Shown here: positions 1 through 8,595 of the stretch, one piece after another
Layout: each line of letters opens with the position of its first letter
Position numbering within the stretch: the first letter of the stretch is position 1
From: DAOUAT01 sp964551735
GTDB lineage: Bacteria; Chloroflexota; Anaerolineae; CG2-30-64-16
Direction of reading: 5' to 3'
Assembly (NCBI GenBank): GCA_964551735.1
Contig: CAZKEF010000027.1
Span: 1-64,000 of the forward strand
Length of the DNA: 64,000 nt
Notes under the pieces: generated by a model
Databases searched by the model: none
Seen by the model: the letters and a program-made list of their open reading frames with translations, nothing else
Told to the model about the DNA's origin: nothing
Position numbers and translations under genes: made by a program

Positions 1-92
1 CCGGCCGCCAGGGCTGCGTTGACACCGGCTTTGGCGCCGGCCGCATCCCCTTCCAGGACTGCATTGTAGATGGTCTCCAGTTGTTGTGCCAT
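1..92 (-). CDS. Corrinoid (B12-binding) methyltransferase protein, N-terminus only
   Basis: The first about 30 residues of a minus-strand gene that runs off the window. The protein begins MAQQLETIYNAVLEGD, which resembles the helical cap at the N-terminus of MtaC/MttC-type corrinoid proteins, where an 'eiyeAvl.GD...a' pattern precedes the B12-binding Rossmann domain. The B12 motif DxHxxG lies outside the window and cannot be seen. I chose the ATG at 92 because GAGG sits just upstream. An in-frame ATG at 107 has no good ribosome site. It lies downstream of xylB in the same direction and would be the natural partner of the UroD-family methyltransferase at 4443-5594. Assignment rests on a short segment plus context. 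Confidence 0.5.
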   Translation of the reverse strand, partial: MAQQLETIYNAVLEGDAAGAKAGVNAALAA

Positions 93-144
93 GATATCCT
101 CGTTCATGAAGAAGTGTTCGCCCTATCAAGCTTGTTGTTCGGGC

Positions 145-1671
145 TCATGCCAGCCGCGCCAGCGCGGTGAACTCGCTGGCCAGCAACGGATAGAGGGCGC
201 GGTAGCGCGGGTAGTAGGCGTCATAGGTCTCGGCCGCCGAGCCGGGCGCGGTGCTGCCAGTGACGCGGATGGTCTGCGCGCAGGCGTCCGCCACGCTGGC
301 GTATACCCCCGCGCCGACCCCGGCCAGCAGCGCCGCGCCGAAGGCCGCGCCCTCGGTGATGTTCACCGTGGCGATCTCGGTGTTGAATACGTCGGCCAGG
401 ATCTGCCGCCACAATGGGCTGCGCGCGCCGCCGCCCGAGGCCCGGATCTGCGTCACTGGCAGTCCGAGTTCTTTCATCAGCTCCAGCGAGTCCCGCAGGC
501 CATAGCTGACGCCTTCCAGCACGGCGCGGGTCAGGTGTGACTTGCCGTGGCGTACGGTGAGGCCGACGAACGCGCCGCGGGCATGGGGGTCAGGATGCGG
601 CGTGCGCTCGCCGGTCAGGTAGGGCAAGAAGAGCAATCCCTCACTGCCAGCCGGGGCCTGGGCTGCTGCGCCGGTCAGGATGTCGTAAACGTCCTGGCCG
701 GTCTGCCCGGCCAGCAGCTTCTCATAGTCGCCCAGCGCGTCGCGGAACCAGCGGAAGCTGCCCGCGGCCGAGAGCATCACGCCCATCAGGTGCCACCGGT
801 CCGGCACGGCGTGGCAGAAGGCGTGCAATCGCCCTGCTGGCTCTACGCGATACACGTCCGACTGGGCAAAAACCACCCCGGACGTCCCCAGCGTCACCGA
901 GATGACCCCTTCGTGGACGATGCCGGTACCCACGGCCTGCGCCGCCTGGTCCCCGCCGCCGCCGATCACCGGCGTGCCCGCGCGCAATCCGGTCGCGGCC
1001 GCAGCCTCCGGGCTGATCCGCGCGCTGGCGACCGGCGACTCGGTCACTTCGGGCAGCCAGGCGCGCGGGATGTCCAGCGCGGCCAGCATGTCGTCCGACC
1101 AGCGCCGGCTGCCCACATCGAACAGCGATGTCCCCGACGCATCGGAGACCTCGCTGAAGAACTCGCCGGTCAGACGGTAGCGGGCGTAGTCCTTGGGTAG
1201 GAGCACGTGCGCGATGCGGGCGTACAACGCCGGCTCGTGCCGCGCCAGCCACAGGATCTTGGGTGCGGTGAAGCCGGTCAGCACGGGGTTGCCGGTGAGC
1301 CGGAGCACCCGTTCCGGTCCCACGCGCTCGGTGATGAGCGCACACTCCTCGGCTGTCCGCTGGTCGTTCCACAGGATGCAGGGGCGCAGCGGCGCGCCGG
1401 CAGCGTCCAGCGCGCACAGGCCGTGCATCTGACCGGTGAGGCCCACGCCTGCGACCTCAGCGGCTGCAACGCCGGACTGTGCCAGCACCGCGCGCACGCT
1501 GCGCACCGTGCCGTCCCAGAAGAGCGCCGCGTCCTGTTCGCTCCACAGCGGCCGCGGGGTCGCGAAGGGGTATTCGGTGGCCGCCACAGCCAGGATAGCG
1601 CCGCTTTCATCAATCAGCAGCGCCTTGGTGGCTGTGGTGGAAACGTCAAGGCCGAGGAGGTAGGTGGGCAT
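145..1671 (-). CDS. xylB: Xylulokinase
   Basis: FGGY-family sugar kinase that phosphorylates D-xylulose to xylulose 5-phosphate in the cytoplasm. The N-terminal ATPase motif LGLDVSTTATKAL, the ILWNDQRT segment typical of xylulokinases, the catalytic-base motif GGGDQAAQAVG and the C-terminal ASGGGARSPLW motif are all present. The length of about 508 residues is normal for the family. The start is the ATG at 1671, preceded by AAAGGA. A GTG at 1686 overlaps the xylA stop and is less likely. It follows xylA by 11 bases, so the two are co-translated. Together they feed pentose into the pentose phosphate pathway. Confidence 0.95.
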   Translation of the reverse strand: MPTYLLGLDVSTTATKALLIDESGAILAVAATEYPFATPRPLWSEQDAALFWDGTVRSVRAVLAQSGVAAAEVAGVGLTGQMHGLCALDAAGAPLRPCILWNDQRTAEECALITERVGPERVLRLTGNPVLTGFTAPKILWLARHEPALYARIAHVLLPKDYARYRLTGEFFSEVSDASGTSLFDVGSRRWSDDMLAALDIPRAWLPEVTESPVASARISPEAAAATGLRAGTPVIGGGGDQAAQAVGTGIVHEGVISVTLGTSGVVFAQSDVYRVEPAGRLHAFCHAVPDRWHLMGVMLSAAGSFRWFRDALGDYEKLLAGQTGQDVYDILTGAAAQAPAGSEGLLFLPYLTGERTPHPDPHARGAFVGLTVRHGKSHLTRAVLEGVSYGLRDSLELMKELGLPVTQIRASGGGARSPLWRQILADVFNTEIATVNITEGAAFGAALLAGVGAGVYASVADACAQTIRVTGSTAPGSAAETYDAYYPRYRALYPLLASEFTALARLA

Positions 1672-1682
1672 GGGGATTCCTT

Positions 1683-2849
1683 TCACCGCACTCCCATCAG
1701 CAAATCAAACGTCAATTGATCCAACCGCTCGTAGCCCATGCCGCGCGCGGCCAGGGCGACGCGGTCGAAGGGGTGCGCCTTGAGCGCGGCAGCCTTCTCC
1801 CGGCTGTAGCGGCCCCGGAAGGGGACCATGCTGTCGTCGTCGGCGTTGATCGCCGCCAGCAGGGCCTGGATCTCGGGGTCGGCGTTGAAGCGGGCGGCCT
1901 TCTCCTTCAGGATCAGGTAGGTCCGCATGCTGCCGCGGGCAAAGTCTATCACCCCGGCCGCGTCCTCGGTGCGGTAGGCGTGGGAGTCGAAGTGCCGCGG
2001 GCCGGCGTAGCCCACGTTCTCCAAGAACTTGACCAAGAAGAACGCCTGCTTCCAGTTGTGCGAGCCGAAACGGAAATCCTGGTCGTAGCGGCAGAAGTTT
2101 TGGTCGTTGAGGTCAATATGGAACAGCTTGCCCGCATCCCACGCCTGCGCCACGCCGTGCATGAAGTTAAGGCCGGCCATGTGTTCGTGGGCCATCTCCG
2201 GGTTCACACCGACCATCTCCGGATGGTCCAGTGTGGCGATGAAGCCCAGCATGTGGCCGGTGGTTGGCAGGTAGATGTCCCCGCGCGGCTCGTTGGGCTT
2301 GGCTTCCAGCGCGAACCTCAGGTCGTAGCCCTGGTCGCGCACGTACTCGCACAGGAAGTTCAGCGCCTCGCGGAAGCGCTTGCCTGCGTCCAGGGGGTTC
2401 TTGCTGGCGTCGCTTTCCGTCCCCTCGCGGCCGCCCCAGAAGACGTAAATCTGGGCGCCCAGCTCGACGCCCAGGTCAATGGCGTGCATGGTCTTGTGCA
2501 GGGCGTAGGCGCGTACTTTGGGGTCGTTGGCCGTGAACGCGCCGTCCTTGAAGGCCGGGTCGCTGAACAGGTTGGTGGTGGCCATCGGCACGACCAGGCC
2601 CGTGTCGGTCAGCGCACGCTTGAAGTCAGCCACGATGCGGTCGCGCTCAGCCGGGGTGGCGTCAATGGGCACCAGGTCGTTGTCGTGGAAGTTGACGCCG
2701 TACGCGCCGGCCTTGGCCAGCAGGTGGACGATCTCCACGGGGGAGAGGTGGCCGCGCACTTCGCTGCCGAACGGGTCTGCGCCGGGGTTGCCGACGGTCC
2801 ACAGGCCGAAGGTGAATTTGTGCTCAGGTTTGGGTGTGTAGTCTGTCAT
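1683..2849 (-). CDS. xylA: Xylose isomerase (class I, actinobacterial length)
   Basis: Interconverts D-xylose and D-xylulose. The 388-residue length matches the short class I enzymes of Streptomyces and Thermus. Visible active-site elements are FHDNDL (catalytic His and Asp), FWGGREG, the EAKPNEPRGD segment (metal-binding Glu and Lys) and FHIDLNDQ (metal-binding Asp residues). The start ATG at 2849 has AGGAG ten bases upstream. It lies 77 bases after the desaturase-Rieske gene and directly before xylB. Presence of both enzymes at the end of a sugar-transport operon makes xylose, or a xylose released from a derivative, the probable product of the upstream steps. Confidence 0.96.
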   Translation of the reverse strand: MTDYTPKPEHKFTFGLWTVGNPGADPFGSEVRGHLSPVEIVHLLAKAGAYGVNFHDNDLVPIDATPAERDRIVADFKRALTDTGLVVPMATTNLFSDPAFKDGAFTANDPKVRAYALHKTMHAIDLGVELGAQIYVFWGGREGTESDASKNPLDAGKRFREALNFLCEYVRDQGYDLRFALEAKPNEPRGDIYLPTTGHMLGFIATLDHPEMVGVNPEMAHEHMAGLNFMHGVAQAWDAGKLFHIDLNDQNFCRYDQDFRFGSHNWKQAFFLVKFLENVGYAGPRHFDSHAYRTEDAAGVIDFARGSMRTYLILKEKAARFNADPEIQALLAAINADDDSMVPFRGRYSREKAAALKAHPFDRVALAARGMGYERLDQLTFDLLMGVR

Positions 2850-2926
2850 GATCCGTTAACTCCTGGGAGATTTCCGGCCGCGGCGGTCGGATGCTGCCGT
2901 CCCCGGCGTGAAGTGATGCGTTCATA

Positions 2927-4348
2927 CTAACTGACCTTTAGCAGCACCTTGCCATCCCGTGCGCGGGCCTCATAAGTCTTTAGCGCGACGCGCGGGGGCG
3001 GGCGCAGCACCTCTCCGGTGCGAATGTCGAAGCGGCCGTTGTGCTTGGGGCACTCGATGCAGGCACCCTGTAGGAAGCCATCCGCCAGTTGCGCATTGCC
3101 GTGGGTGCACTTGCTGTCGGACGCGAACAACTGGCCGATCTGCGTGCGATAGAGCGCGCAGGACTGGCCGTTGTGCTCGAAGCGCAACGTCTCGCCCGGC
3201 AGGAGCAGGCTCAGATCGCAGACTTCGATCCACCCCTCAGCATCTGGGGCGGCCGTGGAGGTAATCACCTGCGCGATGCGGGCCTCGGCGGTCTGCGGCA
3301 GGGGCGGCGGCAGCGGCCGTTGCACGTAGTAATCGGGGTCCTTCGACTGGCGGATCAGGGCTGGGATGATCTCGCGCCATGCAGCCACCAGCCCGTTGTA
3401 GGGCGGCGGCGCATCGGCCTTCATCAAAGCGTGCAGCTTGGGTAGGTTGTGATAGGGCACCATCGGGAACATATGGTGCTCGACGTGGTAGCCCATGTTC
3501 CAGTAGAGGTAGCGATTGATCGGGTTCATGTAGACGGTGCGGGTGTTCAAGCGGTGATCCAGCACGTTCTCCGCCAGCCCGGCGTGCTGTGTCCCGCCAT
3601 AGACTACCATCAGCCAGGTGCCGTAGAGCGCGGGCAGGCCGATGAGGAGCAGTGGCACGATACTGCGCGTGACAACGGCTAGCGCAACGACGGCCAGGTA
3701 GATCAGGAGATAGAGCCGAGCGCGCCAGAAGACCTTGGGGAACTCCGACTCCGGGATGTAGGATCGCTCCGCAGGCGTCAGGCGGCCGGTGGCGTGCAAC
3801 CATACACCCTGGAAGTACTTGAAGATCGTCGGAACACTGAAGAATTTGAGGATCGTGCCGGCGATGGAGATCGGCCGCGGAAACGCGATCTCCGCGTCGC
3901 GGCCGACAATGATGGTGTCGCTGTGGTGCCGCGCGTGGCTCCAGCGCCAGGGCACCGACTCGCGCATGACCATGAACGACGCGATCTCATAGAGCGCGTT
4001 GTTCATCCAGTCGGTCTTGAACGCAGTGCCGTGGCTGGATTCGTGCCAGCGCGAATCGGACGAAGACGCGTAGATCACGCCATAGAGGGCAAACGGGATA
4101 ATCGCCCACCCCGTGCCCCAGAGCGCGATCCCGGCCAGCCCAAAGGCCAGCAGCAGCCCGAACCAGACCGCGGTGTCGCGCAATGCCGGGCCATCCCTGC
4201 GCTCCAGCAGTTCACGCATTTTTACCTTGGGGATCGGAGATGCGTACCATTTCGCATCGGCCAGGCCGTTTTGGACGGCCAGGGCTGCATAGCTGCCAAC
4301 CAGATCGTAGTCCTTGAGTGTGCGATGCGGTGTGTTGCTTTCGGCCAT
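2927..4348 (-). CDS. Fatty-acid-desaturase-like di-iron oxygenase fused to a Rieske [2Fe-2S] domain (MocD-MocE-like)
   Basis: A membrane di-iron protein with its electron donor on the same chain, 473 residues. The N-terminal part has hydrophobic segments around residues 60-95 and 210-245 and the three histidine boxes HESSHGT (about 102), HARHHSDT (about 138) and HVEHHMF (about 288). The C-terminal 100 residues form a Rieske ferredoxin with CTHG (about 413) and CPKHNG (about 432). Separate desaturase-like and Rieske proteins, MocD and MocE, are known from rhizopine catabolism, where they are linked to removal of an O-methyl group. Here they are fused. Position between a UroD-family methyltransferase and xylAB suggests oxidative demethylation or hydroxylation of a sugar, but lipid desaturation is not excluded. 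A GGGGAGG ribosome site precedes the ATG. Confidence 0.85.
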   Translation of the reverse strand: MAESNTPHRTLKDYDLVGSYAALAVQNGLADAKWYASPIPKVKMRELLERRDGPALRDTAVWFGLLLAFGLAGIALWGTGWAIIPFALYGVIYASSSDSRWHESSHGTAFKTDWMNNALYEIASFMVMRESVPWRWSHARHHSDTIIVGRDAEIAFPRPISIAGTILKFFSVPTIFKYFQGVWLHATGRLTPAERSYIPESEFPKVFWRARLYLLIYLAVVALAVVTRSIVPLLLIGLPALYGTWLMVVYGGTQHAGLAENVLDHRLNTRTVYMNPINRYLYWNMGYHVEHHMFPMVPYHNLPKLHALMKADAPPPYNGLVAAWREIIPALIRQSKDPDYYVQRPLPPPLPQTAEARIAQVITSTAAPDAEGWIEVCDLSLLLPGETLRFEHNGQSCALYRTQIGQLFASDSKCTHGNAQLADGFLQGACIECPKHNGRFDIRTGEVLRPPPRVALKTYEARARDGKVLLKVS

Positions 4349-4401
4349 TGTGCGATTATCCTCCCCGGGCGGTTCTAGTCAGGCTGGCAGGCGTGCTGAG
4401 A

Positions 4402-4434
4402 AATGTGGTGGGCGGCGAGACCGCCCACCACATT
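4402..4434 (-). terminator. Perfect 14-bp hairpin between UroD-family gene and desaturase gene
   Basis: A 14-base arm (4402-4415) and its exact complement (4421-4434) are separated by a five-base loop. The hairpin sits eight bases past the stop of the methyltransferase gene and is followed on the minus strand by TTTCTC. It could end or attenuate the transporter-methyltransferase transcript before the desaturase-xylAB part. The T-tract is weak. Confidence 0.6.
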
Positions 4435-4442
4435 TTACTCGA

Positions 4443-5594
4443 TTATCGGTACACCCCATACTCCCGCAACGTCTCCCACATCGCCACCATGTTTTCAGCC
4501 GGCACGTTGCCCTGAATGTTGTGGACGGTGTTAAAGATGAAGCCGCCGCCCGGCATGAGATCGTCCAACCGGCGGCGCACATCGGCGCGTACATCGTCAG
4601 GCGTGCCCGTGCCCAACACACGCTGCGTGTCCACGCCGCCACCCCAGAAGACGATGTCCCTACCGAACTCCCGTTTGAGATCGGCCGAGTCCATGCCCGC
4701 CGCGCTGACCTGCACCGGGTTGATGATGTCCATGCCGACCTCGATGAAGTCGGGGATGAATGTGCGGATAGCGCCGCATGAATGCATGAAGATTTTGGCA
4801 TTGGTTCGTGCATGGATAAAATCGCACAGCTCTTTGTGCAACGGTTTCAGCAGCTTGCGATAGCTGCGCGGGGAGATTAGAGGGCCGTTCTGGCCCGAGA
4901 TGTCGTCCGCGATCTGGGCCACATCAATGACATCGCCCACGAGATCGAGCGTCTTCTCCCAGAAAGCAAGTTGAACCTGCAACATGCGGTCCATGATGCG
5001 GAGCGCGACAGGCGAGCTGGATCCCCAATCCGCGTAGGCGTCCGCATAGCCACGCATCCAGGTGAGCATCTCGAAAATGCCGGCCGACAGGTTGCCGAAG
5101 ACCACCGCGCGCTTTTCCACATCGCGCACGTGCAGGGCCGCCTCGCGCAATCCGATGAAGCGGGCCGGGTCCAGCGGGTCGGGCAGGGGAAATTCGTTCA
5201 CATCCTCGATGCTGATGTCGCCCCGCAGCGGGTGATCGAACATGTCGTAATACCAGCCGCCATCCTTGGGTGAGCGCCAACCGATCTTCCATTCGTCGTA
5301 AAAATAGGTGTACTCGCCCATGTCGCCGACGGTGATCTGGAAATTGGCGGACGAACGCGGGGAGATGTTGCGCATATCCACGCCGAGGCGGTCCATCATA
5401 TCGTCTTCCACCTCCGCCAACTGTTGAATCATGTCAATGACCTTAGGCTCATGCGGGGGCAATCCCAACGCCTGACGCCAGGCTTTGTAGGCTTTGTGAT
5501 GTATGCCGGTAATCACGGTGCCGCCCAGGTCGAAGGGCACACGGTCGGGCTCTTTATGGTTCAGGGCCAACATGACGCGTTCTCGTGAGTTCAT
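4443..5594 (-). CDS. UroD-family (corrinoid-dependent) methyltransferase
   Basis: Belongs to the uroporphyrinogen decarboxylase superfamily, which includes methylcobamide methyltransferases such as MtaA/MtbA and many uncharacterised proteins found with corrinoid proteins. It starts MNSRERVMLALNHKEPDRVP, the usual opening of the methyltransferase branch (MxxRERVxxAxxxxEPDRVP). Later come HSCGAI (probable zinc/substrate region) and GMDIINPVQ. It has about 383 residues. The ATG at 5594 is set by GGAGG seven bases upstream; a GTG at 5606 is in frame but badly placed. True haem-pathway UroD is unlikely because no other haem genes are near and the neighbours are sugar genes. Inference: moves a methyl group between substrate or cofactor and the corrinoid protein. 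Confidence 0.8.
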   Translation of the reverse strand: MNSRERVMLALNHKEPDRVPFDLGGTVITGIHHKAYKAWRQALGLPPHEPKVIDMIQQLAEVEDDMMDRLGVDMRNISPRSSANFQITVGDMGEYTYFYDEWKIGWRSPKDGGWYYDMFDHPLRGDISIEDVNEFPLPDPLDPARFIGLREAALHVRDVEKRAVVFGNLSAGIFEMLTWMRGYADAYADWGSSSPVALRIMDRMLQVQLAFWEKTLDLVGDVIDVAQIADDISGQNGPLISPRSYRKLLKPLHKELCDFIHARTNAKIFMHSCGAIRTFIPDFIEVGMDIINPVQVSAAGMDSADLKREFGRDIVFWGGGVDTQRVLGTGTPDDVRADVRRRLDDLMPGGGFIFNTVHNIQGNVPAENMVAMWETLREYGVYR

Positions 5595-5621
5595 TGAGTC
5601 CTCCACCTTGGAATGTGATTG

Positions 5622-6926
5622 CTAGAACAGTCGGGCGCCGGTAAGTTGATGGCGCCGGCCGGTTGGCGTCACCACATCCAGTCGCAGCCTGGCAGCCTGG
5701 ATGGGAGGGGCTGCCACATGATCCACTCGCACCAGCGCGGTCGGTGTCACAGGACCCAGGCTTTCGGTTGCCAGCACCGCGCCGTCATCGGCCAGCCACG
5801 CCAGCTCCAGCAGGCCCACGTCGAAAACCCCGAATGCGCCGGTCAAGGCCGCCTGGCCATCGTGCACGACCATAGAGGGCGGTCTCGTGACACAGCCTGC
5901 GTCCGTCACATCCAGCACAGGCCCATCACACCGGCAAGCGCCCCACTCGATATCGAAGCTGGCTGAGGCGCCCGGCGCGATATCGCGAAACGGGCCAAGC
6001 ACTTCGGTTTCCATGAGAAACGGGCCTGAGGTTTCATCGTACGACAGGGTAGCGACCTGGCCGCGGCCCACCGTCCAACACTCGATATCCGCGCCGGCGT
6101 CGGGGTAGTCACCATCCGGCTCGACCGCAAACCGTTCGGCAAAGGCGTAGCCGGTGGCCGTATTGGCAAACGCGATCCAACCCCCGCGACTATCCAGCCC
6201 CACTTTGCCGATTTCAAACCGGTAAGGTGCGACGAACAGGCCGTTTTCGACCCGCCACTGCGGATTATCGGCCGCGCCGAACATCACGTTGTATCCCGCA
6301 GGAAACCGGGAGCGGGGGTTGGTCGGCGCCGTGATCACGCAGCCTGGCTCGTAGGTTAACTGACCATTTGGGCCAACCCGATCGGCGCGCAACTGTGCCA
6401 CGTCCCAAATACTCCACCGGATGGGCCGATTCGCGATGTTAGTGAAAATCAAGTGCAACTGCAGGCGACTGGTACCGGCGGCGATGCGCGCCTCACGCGT
6501 GATCTGCACGCCCGTGGGCGAGCCGGCCGGGCTGACCATACGCACCCACGCCTCGGCGCCGGTGCTGCCCAACTCAACCAGGCGATAACATCCAGTGTCC
6601 AGGATCGCGTCGGGAGGGCCAGGCCACTGGTCGGGACCATCCCAACCCTGGGGCGCGGGCCACGTCTTGTCGCCCCCGTAGTTCTTCCAGTCGGCCAGCT
6701 CCCCGCTGCCCTGGTTCTCGGCCGCGCTGAACAGCTTGCCGGCCAGGTCCGGGTCTACAAACAGGTAGGGGGTGTCGGCCAGGTCGTAGGCCATCAGCCG
6801 GCCGCCGATATCGGGCACGGCGGCTACGCGCACCAGGCCGTTGCTCAGATAGGCGGCTTGCCAGCCCCGGAACTCGCCGAGGAACGCGGTCGGGGATTGG
6901 AAATCCCCGCCTGAACCTGCATTCAT
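5622..6926 (-). CDS. DUF4380 / galactose-mutarotase-like protein
   Basis: A cytoplasmic protein of about 434 residues without signal peptide or membrane segments. Motifs PDIGGRLMAYDL, NYGGDKTWPAPQGW and a beta-rich body fit the DUF4380 family, which has a galactose-mutarotase-like fold and is often found with sugar transport genes. Function is unknown; anomer interconversion or sugar binding is plausible. The start is the ATG at 6926 with AGGGGTGA upstream, leaving five bases to the ATPase stop. A GTG at 6935 overlaps that stop. It is followed 27 bases later by the UroD-family methyltransferase, so it belongs to the same transcription unit. Confidence 0.75.
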   Translation of the reverse strand: MNAGSGGDFQSPTAFLGEFRGWQAAYLSNGLVRVAAVPDIGGRLMAYDLADTPYLFVDPDLAGKLFSAAENQGSGELADWKNYGGDKTWPAPQGWDGPDQWPGPPDAILDTGCYRLVELGSTGAEAWVRMVSPAGSPTGVQITREARIAAGTSRLQLHLIFTNIANRPIRWSIWDVAQLRADRVGPNGQLTYEPGCVITAPTNPRSRFPAGYNVMFGAADNPQWRVENGLFVAPYRFEIGKVGLDSRGGWIAFANTATGYAFAERFAVEPDGDYPDAGADIECWTVGRGQVATLSYDETSGPFLMETEVLGPFRDIAPGASASFDIEWGACRCDGPVLDVTDAGCVTRPPSMVVHDGQAALTGAFGVFDVGLLELAWLADDGAVLATESLGPVTPTALVRVDHVAAPPIQAARLRLDVVTPTGRRHQLTGARLF

Positions 6927-6931
6927 TTCGT

Positions 6932-8437
6932 TCACCCCTGCCGCATCATGCCGGTGGCGTAGGCCATCACCTGGTCTTCGGTGGCGCTTTGCCCGTCCAG
7001 GATGCCTGTGATCCGGCCCTCGTGCATCACGACGATGCGATCACTCATATTCAGAATCTCCGGCAGCTCAGAAGAGATCAGGATGATCCCGATGCCGTCC
7101 GCGGCAAGAGCGCGCATGAGCTGGTAAATATCGGCTTTTGCGCCTACATCTACGCCGTGAGTCGGTTCATCCAGGATGAGCACCTTCGGTTCGGTCGCCA
7201 GCCAGCGGGCCAACACCGTCTTTTGCTGGTTGCCGCCACTCAAACTTTTCACAGGCGCATCAATGGTGCTGAGCTTGATGGAGAGCTTGCGGACGAATTC
7301 GTCGGCCAGCTTTCGCTGCCCCACATGGCGCACGATCCCGCCGGGCGAGCGGGCCGGCAGGCTCGCCATGCCGATGTTGTACCGCACAGGCATGTTCATA
7401 AACAGCGCCAGTCGCTTGCGTTCCTCAGGGACCATGCCGATCCCGTGGGCGACCGCCTCTTTGGGCGATCGAAAACGCACGGGACGGCCATTGAGCAGGA
7501 TCTCGCCGGTTTCAAAACGATCAGCGCCGAAGATCGCGCGTGCGGTCTCGCTGCGCCCTGCGCCCACCAAGCCGGCGAACCCCAAGATCTCTCCCTGCTG
7601 CAAGGTGAAACTGATGTTTTGCAGGTTGGGTTTACCCTGGTTGGAAAGATTTCGCACTTCCAGTAAGGGCCCGCCGATGTTTGTCGGCGATCGACGCGTC
7701 ACGTTGGCCAGTTCCCGGCCCACCATCATGCTGATGATCTTGTGGATGCTTGCCTCAGCGCTGTCAATGGTGCCTACGTACCGGCCATCCCGGAAGGCGG
7801 TAATTCGATCTGAGATGCGCAGCACTTCTTCGATGCGGTGCGAAACATAGACGATGGCGACCCCTTGCTGTTTTAGCCGCGCGATTACATCGAAAAGCCG
7901 TTCGGTCTCGCGCTCGGTCAGCGAGGAGTTCGGTTCATCCATGATGATCAACCGCGCCTCGGCCGCCAGCGCTTTGGCGATCTCCACCAATTGCCTTTGG
8001 GAGATGGTCAGATTGCTGACGGTGGTGCGTGGGGAGACATTCAGCCCTACCAGGTTTGTCACCTTGCGGGTGGCTGCCTCCATGCCGCGCCAGTTGATCC
8101 AGCCACCGCGCGCTTCCATGCGGCCCATGTAGACGTTTTCCATCACGCTGAGCGCGGGGATGGTTGCCAGCTCCTGGTGGATAATAGCGATGCCGGCTCG
8201 CTGCGATTCGGCGGGGTTTTCAAATACCACCTCCTCGCCGCGGAAGAGCACGCGACCGCTATCCCGCAGGACGATGCCGCCCAGGATATTGATCAGCGTG
8301 GTCTTGCCCGCGCCGTTTTCACCCACCAGAGCGTGCACCTCGCCGGGCCGCACGTCCAACTGCACCTCGCGCAGAGCCTGCACGCCACCGTAGCGCTTGG
8401 ACACGCCAATGACTTCCAGCATGGATTCGGAGTTCAT
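6932..8437 (-). CDS. CUT2-type sugar ABC transporter ATP-binding protein (RbsA/XylG-like)
   Basis: About 501 residues with two fused nucleotide-binding domains, as in RbsA, MglA and XylG. The first has Walker A GENGAGKTT, signature LTISQRQ (atypical) and Walker B LIIMDEPNSSL. The second has a degenerate Walker A (GLVGAGRSE), signature LSGGNQQK and Walker B VLILDEPTHGVDV. It energises import with the permease at 10740-11750 and the binding protein at 8596-10635. The start ATG at 8437 is chosen; an ATG at 8422 is also possible, and neither has a strong ribosome site. Confidence 0.93.
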   Translation of the reverse strand: MNSESMLEVIGVSKRYGGVQALREVQLDVRPGEVHALVGENGAGKTTLINILGGIVLRDSGRVLFRGEEVVFENPAESQRAGIAIIHQELATIPALSVMENVYMGRMEARGGWINWRGMEAATRKVTNLVGLNVSPRTTVSNLTISQRQLVEIAKALAAEARLIIMDEPNSSLTERETERLFDVIARLKQQGVAIVYVSHRIEEVLRISDRITAFRDGRYVGTIDSAEASIHKIISMMVGRELANVTRRSPTNIGGPLLEVRNLSNQGKPNLQNISFTLQQGEILGFAGLVGAGRSETARAIFGADRFETGEILLNGRPVRFRSPKEAVAHGIGMVPEERKRLALFMNMPVRYNIGMASLPARSPGGIVRHVGQRKLADEFVRKLSIKLSTIDAPVKSLSGGNQQKTVLARWLATEPKVLILDEPTHGVDVGAKADIYQLMRALAADGIGIILISSELPEILNMSDRIVVMHEGRITGILDGQSATEDQVMAYATGMMRQG

Positions 8438-8510
8438 GATGGTCACCGTGTCTGTATGCGAAACAATTGAATCTATCTCCAAAGCAACCACTCGTCACTC
8501 TGGTTTCGAG

Positions 8511-8580
8511 GGCTTTAGCCGGTTTCTGGTGTTGGTAACCTGACCGGCTAAAGCCTTTGCTTTAGGGCACTCTTGTGCCC
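8511..8580. repeat. Two consecutive hairpins between binding-protein and ATPase genes
   Basis: The first has 13-base arms at 8511-8523 and 8543-8555 (GGCTTTAGCCGGT and complement). The second has six-base arms at 8565-8570 and 8575-8580. Neither has a T-tract, so they may be mRNA-stabilising or attenuating structures after the binding-protein gene. A GGCTAAAGCC-like palindrome also occurs near the TnpB gene, so an insertion-sequence end remnant is an alternative. Confidence 0.45.
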
Positions 8581-8595
8581 ACGGTCACGCTGGCG

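Noticed and set aside
1716..2930. 404-codon plus-strand open frame opposite xylA
   Set aside because: Antisense shadow of a highly conserved xylose isomerase.
4443..5594. Haem-pathway uroporphyrinogen decarboxylase
   Set aside because: Opening motif and neighbours (sugar transport, corrinoid protein) fit the methyltransferase branch; no haem genes nearby.
8511..8580. IS200/IS605 end remnant at the double hairpin
   Set aside because: GGCTAAAGCC is shared with the TnpB flank, but no transposase fragment lies here and the palindromes differ otherwise; kept only as hairpins.
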